From assembly GCA_938018045.1 (NCBI GenBank), contig CALIIP010000237.1:1-8497 (forward strand): DNA of 8,497 nt, in the 5' to 3' direction. The notes beneath the pieces are model-generated. The model saw only the letters and a program-made list of their open reading frames with translations. It was not told the DNA's origin and did no database searches. Positions within the stretch are counted from its first letter, which is position 1; the number at the start of each line of letters is the position of its first letter. This document shows, piece after piece, positions 1-5,579 of the stretch. Made by a program: the position numbers and the translations under genes. Origin of the DNA: an uncultured Flavobacteriaceae bacterium. Lineage in GTDB: Bacteria > Bacteroidota > Bacteroidia > Flavobacteriales > Flavobacteriaceae.

Positions 1-458
1 AAAAGTCCAGTAATCCATCCAATAGCATATTTTATATATCCAAAGAGCCCTAAGAAATCTGCATATGCAAAAGGGATAATTTTAGTGTAATATTTAAAAG
101 CGAATTTTTCTCTTGAAGTGTATTCTTTCATTGGCTTTTCGCCATACATTTTCTCTAAATTCTTTTTATGCGCATTCACACGCACTTTCCACAAGTCTTT
201 TCTTACAACAAAAACAACCATTTCTTTTGCAGTTGCTGCAGCATTTTGACCTAAACACGCTTCTGTGATTTTGCTTAAAGTATCTTTGGATGTGATGTGG
301 TAGAATTCCCAAAGTTGCATATTGCTACTATTTGGTGCTAAAGTTGCATGTTCGATACATTTTTTTACGACTTCTGAATCGATTTCGATGTCTTCATCAT
401 AAACTCGAACAGATCTTCGATAGTTCAATGCATCTATAAAGGAAGGTTTTTTTTTCAT
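1..458 (-). CDS. Nitroreductase family protein (partial, 3' end outside window)
   Basis: The frame opens with ATG at 458-456 and stays open for 152 codons to the window edge, so only the N-terminal part is present. Two family signatures are visible. An RRSVRVYDED segment at residues 14-23 matches the N-terminal Arg-Ser-Arg FMN-phosphate motif of nitroreductases. LAPNSSNMQLWEFYHI at residues 40-55 matches the usual AP(S/N)xxNxQxWxF motif. Members are FMN-dependent, usually homodimeric NAD(P)H oxidoreductases acting on quinones, nitroaromatics or other acceptors; the substrate here cannot be told. Residues about 88-127 are a basic, Lys/Arg/Tyr-rich stretch followed by an aromatic, hydrophobic stretch (about 128-150), which looks like an insertion relative to compact family members. 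It lies 39 nt downstream of leuA on the same strand with no obvious terminator between, so co-transcription is possible. No clear Shine-Dalgarno precedes the start, as is common in Bacteroidota. The family call is secure; the function is not. Confidence 0.85.
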   Translation of the reverse strand, partial: MKKKPSFIDALNYRRSVRVYDEDIEIDSEVVKKCIEHATLAPNSSNMQLWEFYHITSKDTLSKITEACLGQNAAATAKEMVVFVVRKDLWKVRVNAHKKNLEKMYGEKPMKEYTSREKFAFKYYTKIIPFAYADFLGLFGYIKYAIGWITGL

Positions 459-497
459 TTGGTGAAAATACAAAAAAACACCTAAAAAATTACAACT

Positions 498-1652
498 TTA
501 TGCGTTGCTAATTTCCATTAACTGATGAATATCATCATCTAAAATTTCTTTTTTCACATCAGCAAACTTCAAAAATTCTGGATAGATATTATCTAATTGA
601 TTTTTTGTCAATTCATAACCGATATTTTTTGCTCTGTATGCCAATGCAGCTCTTCCGCTCCGAGCAGTAAGAACAATTGAAGATTCAGTAACACCAACAT
701 CTGCAGGATCCATAATTTCGTATGTTTCACGATTCTTAATTACACCATCTTGGTGAATTCCTGAACTGTGAGCAAATGCGTTATCACCAACAACGGCTTT
801 ATTTGGTTGTACAACCATTCCCATATGTTCTTGTACCATTTTACTAGTAGCAAAAAGCATTTGAGTATTAATATTTGTGTCTAAGTTTAAGTATGGATGT
901 TGTTTTAGAATCATCACAACTTCTTCTAAAGCAGTATTTCCTGCACGTTCTCCAATACCGTTAATTGTGCATTCTATTTGACGTGCACCATTTGTGATTC
1001 CTGCAATTGCATTGGCAGTAGCTAATCCTAAATCGTTATGGCAATGACAAGATAATATGACATCATCAATACCTTTTACGTTTTCTTTTAAGTATTTCAT
1101 TTTTGCACCATATTCCTCTGGCAAGCAATAACCTGTTGTATCAGGGATATTTAAAACAGTTGCTCCTGCTTTTATAACAGCTTCGCAAACACGCGCTAAA
1201 TACTCATTATCTGTTCTTCCTGCATCTTCAGCATAAAACTCTACATCTTCAACAAATGTTTTAGCATATTTTACAGCACCAATAGCACGTTCAATAATTT
1301 TTTCTGGAGTAGAATTAAACTTGTGTATAATATGTGAATCTGAAGTTCCAATTCCTGTATGAATTCTTGGACGTTTCGCGTAAATTAGTGATTGAGCAGC
1401 AACATCAATATCATTTTTGTGAGCACGAGTTAGACCACAAACAGTAGCATTTTTTATCAGTTTAGAAATTTCTTCAACCGATTTAAAATCTCCAGGACTT
1501 GATACAGGAAAACCAGCCTCAATTACATCAACTCCAAGGTTGTCTAACTGCTCTGCAATAATTAATTTTTCCTTTGTATTTAGTTTACATCCAGGAACTT
1601 GCTCACCGTCTCTAAGTGTTGTGTCAAAAATTTGGACTTGATTTGTACTCAT
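498..1652 (-). CDS. leuA: 2-isopropylmalate synthase, short form lacking the C-terminal regulatory domain
   Basis: The 384-residue protein belongs to the DRE-TIM metallolyase family. 2-isopropylmalate synthase condenses acetyl-CoA with 2-oxoisovalerate in the cytosol, the first committed step of leucine synthesis. The FDTTLRDGEQ signature is at residues 9-18 (Arg14, Asp15 and Glu17 are the catalytic/metal region). The metal-binding HCHNDLGLA is at 203-211 and GIGERAGN at 232-239. VVGDNAFAHSSGIHQDG at 287-303 and the SGRAAL element near 332-337 are typical of isopropylmalate synthases. Classic LeuA proteins are about 500-550 residues and end in a leucine-binding allosteric domain; this one stops after the accessory helices, so leucine inhibition at that site is not expected. 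Citramalate synthase or homocitrate synthase are close relatives and cannot be fully excluded, but the ilv operon next door favours the leucine role. The gene diverges from its right-hand neighbour. The start is the first Met of the frame and lies directly before the conserved core. Confidence 0.85.
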   Translation of the reverse strand: MSTNQVQIFDTTLRDGEQVPGCKLNTKEKLIIAEQLDNLGVDVIEAGFPVSSPGDFKSVEEISKLIKNATVCGLTRAHKNDIDVAAQSLIYAKRPRIHTGIGTSDSHIIHKFNSTPEKIIERAIGAVKYAKTFVEDVEFYAEDAGRTDNEYLARVCEAVIKAGATVLNIPDTTGYCLPEEYGAKMKYLKENVKGIDDVILSCHCHNDLGLATANAIAGITNGARQIECTINGIGERAGNTALEEVVMILKQHPYLNLDTNINTQMLFATSKMVQEHMGMVVQPNKAVVGDNAFAHSSGIHQDGVIKNRETYEIMDPADVGVTESSIVLTARSGRAALAYRAKNIGYELTKNQLDNIYPEFLKFADVKKEILDDDIHQLMEISNA

Positions 1653-1672
1653 TATTTAAAATATTTTATCAC

Positions 1673-1691
1673 TTTTGAATATTCAAAAATA
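1673..1691 (-). promoter_or_regulatory. Candidate leuA -7 box overlapped by a 16-bp palindrome
   Basis: In the 150-nt spacer between the divergent genes, positions 1673-1688 read TTTTGAATATTCAAAA, a perfect 16-bp palindrome. On the minus strand it overlaps TATTTTTG (1684-1691), an exact match to the flavobacterial -7 consensus TAnnTTTG, about 32 nt upstream of the leuA start. The position would suit an operator site. No TTG -33 element lies at the usual 17-23 nt distance. In DNA this AT-rich, one such palindrome in 8.5 kb is not surprising by chance, so the call is tentative. Confidence 0.3.
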
Positions 1692-1802
1692 AGATTGGCA
1701 TATTGCTTTATACTTATATATTACAAAAGTTGTACTATATCCAGGAGATAAAAATTAAATATAAACAACTGTTAATCAATTAAATGTAAATATTATTTTA
1801 CA

Positions 1803-3338
1803 ATGGCTACTAAAAAAAATGATGTATTGTTTGCTTTGATAAAATCGCTTTCTAAATCAGAAAAGCGACAATTTAAACTATATGTTGGAAGGTTAGAGGG
1901 TAGTGCCAACTCTAATTTTATTGCATTATTCAATTTAATTGATAAATCATCGACTTATGATGAACTTTTAATTCTAGAAAAAACGAATATAAAAAAACAA
2001 CAATTATCAAACTCTAAAGCACATTTATATAAGCAACTTTTGGTTAGTTTGCGTTTGAATCCTCAACATCAAAATATAAGAAGTCAAATTAGAGAACAAT
2101 TAGATTACGCCACAATTTTGTATAATAAAGGTTTGTATAAGCAGAGTCTAAAAATATTAGATAAAGCCAAGAATACTGCAATAGAAAATGAAGAAAATAA
2201 TTTGGCGTATGAGATTGTTGAAATGGAGAAAGTTGTAGAATCTCAATATATTACCAGAAGTTTAAATAATAGAGCAGACTTGCTTTCATTGCAAGCAAAA
2301 GAGTTGAGTGTTCGAAATGTAATGACGAGTAAATTGTCAAATTTATCATTACAATTATATAGTTGGTTATTGCAAAATGGCTACGCTAAAAGCAGTGAAG
2401 ATATAGAAATAGTAACCAAATATTTTGAAACACATATTCCTAAATATTCGATTTCAGAGTTAGGTTTTAAAGAAAAATTATTTTTATATAAGACATATTT
2501 ATGGTTTAGCTTAATTACTCAAGATTTTGTGAGTAGTTATCGTTATTCTCAAAAATGGATTGATCTTTTTGATGAATATCCGAATATGAAAGAGGTAAAT
2601 CCAGTATTTTATCTAAAAGGATATAACTATTTATTAGAATCTCTTTTTATGCTAAAGTATACAAAGAAATTTAAAGAAGTTCTTACTAATTTTTCTTTGG
2701 ATATTGAAAAGAAAAACTTTTTGTTAAATGATAATACAGAGGCAATGGCATCTGTATATTATCATCAAAACAAACTAAATGTCAATTTTTTAGATGCAAA
2801 TTTTTCTGAAGGAATTGCATATATTCCAACAGTTTTAAAGGAAATAAAACGATATATAAATAAGATTGATGCACATCATATTATGGTGTATTATTATAAA
2901 ATTGGATGTATGTATTTCGGAGTTTCAGATAATGAAAATTGTATTTTATATCTTAATAAAATTATATCAAATAAAGAGTTGGCAATGCGAGAAGATCTCT
3001 TGTGTTATGCTCGCGTTCTTAATTTAGTAGCACATTATGAAGCAGGAATTGATGAAAATATTGATACATTAATTAAATCAACGTATAAATTTCTAATCAA
3101 AATGGATAATCTACATATCGTTCAAAAGAAGATGATGCAATTTTTAAGAAGTTTGACCGATATGTATCCGAGTGAATTAAAATCAGCATTTAAAAAGTTA
3201 CATAGCGAATTAAAAGTTTATGAAAATCACCCTTACGAAAAAAGGTCATTCTTATATCTAGATATCATTTCATGGTTAGAAAGTAATATTGAAGGAATTT
3301 CAATCGCCGAAGTCGTAAAAAGAAAAGTAACGATTTAA
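1803..3338 (+). CDS. Conserved-type helical-repeat (TPR-like) protein of unknown function
   Basis: I do not recognise a characterised function. The 511 residues look almost entirely alpha-helical. There is no signal peptide and no clear membrane segment, so the protein is probably cytosolic. The N-terminus carries a basic stretch, LIKSLSKSEKRQFKLYV (residues 12-28), of a kind I recall from large uncharacterised Bacteroidota proteins; this is recollection, not a search. A segment around residues 101-141 (DYATILYNKGLYKQSLKILDKA and onward) has the paired-helix spacing of a tetratricopeptide-like unit, and Tyr/Leu-rich helical pairs continue toward the C-terminus. Such solenoids usually bind other proteins. 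No catalytic motif is visible. Composition is rich in Lys, Asn, Ile and Tyr, as in its neighbours. It diverges from leuA. Its stop is only 40 nt upstream of the promoter box of the ilv leader, so it may be monocistronic. A 5-bp inverted repeat (GTAAA/TTTAC, 1786-1801) sits directly before the start codon, and no Shine-Dalgarno is seen. Confidence 0.75.
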   Translation: MATKKNDVLFALIKSLSKSEKRQFKLYVGRLEGSANSNFIALFNLIDKSSTYDELLILEKTNIKKQQLSNSKAHLYKQLLVSLRLNPQHQNIRSQIREQLDYATILYNKGLYKQSLKILDKAKNTAIENEENNLAYEIVEMEKVVESQYITRSLNNRADLLSLQAKELSVRNVMTSKLSNLSLQLYSWLLQNGYAKSSEDIEIVTKYFETHIPKYSISELGFKEKLFLYKTYLWFSLITQDFVSSYRYSQKWIDLFDEYPNMKEVNPVFYLKGYNYLLESLFMLKYTKKFKEVLTNFSLDIEKKNFLLNDNTEAMASVYYHQNKLNVNFLDANFSEGIAYIPTVLKEIKRYINKIDAHHIMVYYYKIGCMYFGVSDNENCILYLNKIISNKELAMREDLLCYARVLNLVAHYEAGIDENIDTLIKSTYKFLIKMDNLHIVQKKMMQFLRSLTDMYPSELKSAFKKLHSELKVYENHPYEKRSFLYLDIISWLESNIEGISIAEVVKRKVTI

Positions 3339-3356
3339 AAAAAGAACATTTTTTCA

Positions 3357-3386
3357 TTCAAATATTAAAAATAAACAATACGTTTG
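3357..3386 (+). promoter_or_regulatory. Predicted ilv operon promoter (flavobacterial sigma type)
   Basis: TACGTTTG at 3379-3386 matches the Bacteroidota -7 consensus TAnnTTTG exactly. TTC at 3357-3359, one base off the -33 TTG element, lies 19 nt upstream, inside the known 17-23 nt range. Transcription starting about 5-8 nt after the -7 box would begin near 3391-3394, only a few bases before the leader peptide ATG at 3397. The placement next to the attenuator is the main reason for trusting it. Confidence 0.6.
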
Positions 3387-3396
3387 TAAAGAATTT

Positions 3397-3459
3397 ATGA
3401 AGAATACACTATTAAATATCATTTCTATTACAATTATCTCTGTGATTATTATCACTTAG
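3397..3459 (+). CDS. Isoleucine-rich ilv operon leader peptide
   Basis: A 20-codon ORF (ATG 3397, TAG 3457-3459) encodes MKNTLLNIISITIISVIIIT. It has eight Ile, two Leu and one Val, so 11 of 20 residues are branched-chain; three more are Thr, the precursor of Ile. A segment this biased, directly before a terminator hairpin and the ilv biosynthetic genes, fits a leader peptide whose translation senses charged tRNA-Ile. Slow translation would stall the ribosome in the Ile codons and allow readthrough into ilvDBNC. All eight Ile codons are ATT (5) or ATC (3), none ATA, although ATA is frequent in the neighbouring genes, so one GAU-anticodon tRNA would be sensed. No Shine-Dalgarno precedes it; the predicted transcript start is only a few bases upstream. 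The peptide itself probably has no function once made. Too short for standard gene callers. Confidence 0.85.
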   Translation: MKNTLLNIISITIISVIIIT

Positions 3460-3463
3460 GTTT

Positions 3464-3505
3464 ATAGGAAAGTTATTATATCATATAAAAGATTGAGACC
3501 TTCCT
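3464..3505 (+). promoter_or_regulatory. Predicted antiterminator of the ilv attenuator
   Basis: AGGAAAGTT at 3466-3474, starting 7 nt after the leader stop codon, can pair with GACCTTCCT at 3497-3505 in 8 of 9 positions (one A-C mismatch, one G-U). Inside it, TTATA (3476-3480) pairs with TATAA (3484-3488) around a TCA loop. This hairpin would take up the 5' arm of the terminator. A ribosome finishing the leader at 3457-3459 should cover 3466-3474 and so favour termination. A possible competing helix pairs TTTCTAT (3422-3428, inside the leader ORF) with ATAGGAAA (3464-3471), leaving one bulged G. Pairings were found by eye; no folding energies were computed. Confidence 0.6.
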
Positions 3506-3525
3506 TAAAAATGGAAGGTTTTTTT
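3498..3525 (+). terminator. Intrinsic terminator of the ilv attenuator
   Basis: ACCTTCC (3498-3504) and GGAAGGT (3513-3519) form a perfect 7-bp stem around an 8-nt AT-rich loop. The stem runs into seven consecutive T's (3519-3525). It follows the leader stop codon by 38 nt and is in the same orientation as the ilv genes, so it would cut transcription short before ilvD when isoleucine is plentiful. It could not serve the helical-repeat gene alone, because the leader promoter lies between them. Confidence 0.85.
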
Positions 3526-3557
3526 ATGAATAAAATAATAGAATCTTAAAAGAATAA

Positions 3558-3596
3558 ATGTGATTAATGTATTTTATTTCAATTTAATAATCACAT
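3558..3596. repeat. 9-bp inverted repeat in the ilv leader region
   Basis: ATGTGATTA (3558-3566) is perfectly complementary to TAATCACAT (3588-3596), with 21 nt between. It could form an RNA hairpin in the ilv mRNA, or the arms could be two half-sites for a DNA-binding protein. There is no T tract after it. It is the longest stem in the 286-nt stretch. Confidence 0.45.
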
Positions 3597-3630
3597 AATC
3601 AACACCTTAGTAGGCGTAAAGAAGTTTTTA

Positions 3631-3656
3631 GTATTGTAAAAAAAAGAGAACAATAC
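3631..3656. repeat. 7-bp inverted repeat with A-rich loop
   Basis: GTATTGT (3631-3637) pairs with ACAATAC (3650-3656) across a 12-nt loop made only of A and G. In RNA this would present an unpaired purine loop 4 nt before the ATG of the mini-ORF at 3660. No T tract follows. Chance pairing in AT-rich DNA is possible. Confidence 0.35.
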
Positions 3657-3659
3657 CAA

Positions 3660-3728
3660 ATGAGTAAATTCCTCAAAGTATTTTTGAAACTTATTCTGTT
3701 TAAGAATAACCAATTAATAATAAAATGA
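3660..3728 (+). CDS. Speculative second branched-chain-rich leader ORF (22 codons)
   Basis: ATG at 3660 opens a 22-codon frame ending in TGA at 3726-3728. It starts MSKFLKVFLKLILFKNNQ and contains five Leu, three Ile and one Val. The hydrophobic, Lys-rich make-up would fit a Leu/Ile-sensing leader or a tiny membrane peptide, but AT-rich DNA yields such frames by chance. It has no convincing ribosome site and no terminator after it. The hairpin 3691-3709 lies inside it. Its stop overlaps another ATG (ATGA, 3725-3728) opening a 12-codon frame of no evident bias. Reported because of its composition and position only. Confidence 0.2.
   Translation: MSKFLKVFLKLILFKNNQLIIK
3691..3709. repeat. 7-bp hairpin with 5-nt loop
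   Basis: TTATTCT (3691-3697) pairs with AGAATAA (3703-3709) around GTTTA. The short loop makes it a plausible RNA hairpin inside the 22-codon mini-ORF. No T tract follows on either strand, so it is not a standard terminator. Confidence 0.35.
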
Positions 3729-3811
3729 ACCGAGCATTTAATAACAGTTATCCTAACAGATGATTAATAGCGAACACAAGTGACAGTTAAAAAAGCAATA
3801 GGAATCAACAC

Positions 3812-5497
3812 ATGAATTTAAATAAACATAGCCAAAGATTAACACAAGATGAATCTCAGCCAGCATCTCAAGCAATGTTATATGCAGTTGGTCTTACTGA
3901 TGAGGATATGAGTAAAGCTCAAATCGGAATTGCAAGCACAGGTTACGATGGTAATCCATGTAATATGCATTTGAACAATTTGGCAGCAGAAGTAAAAATT
4001 GAATGTAAAATTGCTGGTTTAGTAGGTTTAGGATTCAACACAATTGGTGTTTCTGACGGAATTTCAATGGGAACTTCTGGTATGAATTACTCATTAGCAT
4101 CTAGAGATATTATTGCAGATTCTATAGAAACAGTTATGCACGCTCAGAGTTATGATGCGTTGATATCAGTTGTTGGTTGTGATAAGAATATGCCTGGAGC
4201 AGTGATTGCAATGTTGCGTTTAAATCGTCCATCAATAATGATGTATGGAGGTACAATTGCTTCGGGAAAATACAAAGGAAAAAAATTAAATATCGTTTCT
4301 GCTTTTGAGGCTTTAGGGCAAAAAGTAGCAGGTGAAATTGACGAAAAAGAATACAGAGAAATCATAAAAAGAGCCATTCCAGGAGCAGGAGCTTGTGGCG
4401 GAATGTATACCGCAAATACAATGGCCTCGGCAATAGAGTGTATGGGCTTTTCATTGCCTTATAATTCTTCAATTCCTGCCGAAAATCCAAATAAATTATC
4501 AGAAAGCGAACGAACTGCTATGGCTGTTAAAAATTTATTAGAATTAGATTTAAAACCGTTGGATATTATCTCAAAAAAATCCATCGAAAATGCGATTGCA
4601 TTGGTAAATGCTTTAGGAGGTTCTACAAATGCTGTTTTACACTTTTTAGCAATTGCACATGCTGCAGATATTGATTTTACGTTAGCAGATTTTCAAAGAG
4701 TAAGTGATAAAACGCCTTTAATTGCAGATTTGAAACCATCAGGAAAATACTTAATGGAGGATGTTCATGGAGTAGGAGGAACTCCTGCAGTCATGAAATA
4801 TTTATTAGACAATGGTTATTTGCATGGCGATTGTTTAACAGTCACAGGAAAAACATTGGCAGAGAATTTAGAAAATGTAACTCCTTTAACTTTTGATGAT
4901 AATTCGCAAGATGTCATCTATCCAAAAGACAAGGCTTTAAAATCATCAGGAAATATTCAAATTTTATACGGTAATCTTGCAGAAGAAGGAGCCGTTGCAA
5001 AAATTTCTGGAAATGAAGGTTTGAAATTTGAAGGAAAAGCAGTTGTTTATGATGGTGAGCAAGCCGCAAATACAGGAATATCAAACGGAGAAGTTGAAAG
5101 AGGCGATGTAGTTGTGATACGTTATGTAGGTCCAAAAGGAGGCCCTGGAATGCCAGAAATGTTAAAACCAACGTCTTTAATTATGGGAGCAGGCTTAGGA
5201 AAATCGGTTGCTTTAATTACTGATGGTCGTTTTTCTGGTGGTACACATGGTTTTGTGGTTGGTCATATTACACCAGAGGCACAATCTGGAGGTACAATCG
5301 GATTGTTAAAAACAGGAGATAAAATAAGTATAAGCGCAGAAGATAATTCTATCAATGTTTTGATTTCTGATGATGAAATTGCTACGAGAAAAACCAATTG
5401 GAAAGCACCAGAATTAAAACACAAAAAAGGAATTTTATATAAATACGCAAAAACAGTTTCGTCAGCATCTGAAGGTTGTGTAACTGATAAATTTTAA
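3812..5497 (+). CDS. ilvD: Dihydroxyacid dehydratase
   Basis: The 561-residue protein matches the IlvD/Edd family in length and motifs. It dehydrates 2,3-dihydroxy-isovalerate and 2,3-dihydroxy-3-methylvalerate to the 2-oxo acids that become valine and isoleucine, using an Fe-S cluster and Mg2+ in the cytosol. The three cluster cysteines are present: Cys50 in GYDGNPCNMH, Cys123 in VGCDKNMPGA and Cys195 in GAGACGGMYT. Expected Mg2+ ligands are Asp82, Asp124, the probably carbamylated Lys125, and Glu449 in PKGGPGMPEM. The catalytic serine is Ser475 in DGRFSGGTHG (471-480). It is complete, with nothing missing. The start fits the family's N-terminus (MxLNKxS followed by the TQDExQPAxQAML-like segment). 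It is the first structural gene after the attenuator. Gluconate dehydratase relatives share the fold, but the operon settles the assignment. Confidence 0.97.
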   Translation: MNLNKHSQRLTQDESQPASQAMLYAVGLTDEDMSKAQIGIASTGYDGNPCNMHLNNLAAEVKIECKIAGLVGLGFNTIGVSDGISMGTSGMNYSLASRDIIADSIETVMHAQSYDALISVVGCDKNMPGAVIAMLRLNRPSIMMYGGTIASGKYKGKKLNIVSAFEALGQKVAGEIDEKEYREIIKRAIPGAGACGGMYTANTMASAIECMGFSLPYNSSIPAENPNKLSESERTAMAVKNLLELDLKPLDIISKKSIENAIALVNALGGSTNAVLHFLAIAHAADIDFTLADFQRVSDKTPLIADLKPSGKYLMEDVHGVGGTPAVMKYLLDNGYLHGDCLTVTGKTLAENLENVTPLTFDDNSQDVIYPKDKALKSSGNIQILYGNLAEEGAVAKISGNEGLKFEGKAVVYDGEQAANTGISNGEVERGDVVVIRYVGPKGGPGMPEMLKPTSLIMGAGLGKSVALITDGRFSGGTHGFVVGHITPEAQSGGTIGLLKTGDKISISAEDNSINVLISDDEIATRKTNWKAPELKHKKGILYKYAKTVSSASEGCVTDKF

Positions 5498-5579
5498 TCG
5501 CAGGGCGATAGCCATAAAATGGATTTACTTTCCAACATTTTACGTTGAAATAAATTATTTTAAAAAATAAAAGAGGAAG
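5498..5579 (+). promoter_or_regulatory. ilvD-ilvB spacer with purine-rich ribosome site
   Basis: The 82-nt gap is the longest inside the operon. It ends in AAGAGGAAG (5571-5579) directly abutting the ilvB ATG, a strong Shine-Dalgarno-like purine run although very close to the start (about 2 nt after GAGGA). It stands out because ilvN and ilvC lack such a site. No terminator or good promoter box is seen, so readthrough from ilvD is expected. Confidence 0.4.

Larger units (their letters stand above)
3526..3811 (+). other. Long untranslated stretch between attenuator and ilvD
   Basis: These 286 nt lie past the attenuator terminator and before ilvD, and hold no recognisable gene. They are AT-rich and contain three separate short inverted repeats (3558-3596, 3631-3656, 3691-3709), a 22-codon branched-chain-rich mini-ORF (3660-3728) and a solitary TATTTTTG (3679-3686) that matches the -7 consensus but has no -33 partner. 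Before the ilvD start, AGGAA (about 3801-3805) is a weak ribosome-binding candidate. None of the hairpins is followed by a T tract, so none looks like a second terminator. The role of the stretch is unknown. Confidence 0.5.

Noticed and set aside
461..482. GGTG/CACC inverted repeat between leuA and the nitroreductase gene
   Set aside because: Only 4 bp with a 14-nt loop; too weak to call a terminator or processing site.
3337..3355. A-run and T-run after the helical-repeat gene as a possible terminator
   Set aside because: The stem would be A-T pairs only, with no GC content, and the region overlaps the -33 part of the ilv promoter.
3679..3686. TATTTTTG as a second promoter before ilvD
   Set aside because: It matches the -7 consensus, but there is no TTG at 17-23 nt upstream, and such octamers are common by chance in this AT-rich sequence.
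3725..3763. 12-codon frame whose ATG overlaps the stop of the 3660-3728 mini-ORF
   Set aside because: Very short, no amino-acid bias of a leader peptide and no ribosome site; the ATGA overlap is easily chance.
4150..4377. Open frame of 75 codons on the minus strand inside ilvD
   Set aside because: It lies opposite a fully conserved ilvD coding region and its product resembles no known protein; it is an antisense shadow.
4914..5171. Open frame of 85 codons on the minus strand inside ilvD
   Set aside because: Leu/Gln/His-rich product typical of reading conserved coding sequence backwards; no start context or neighbour logic.
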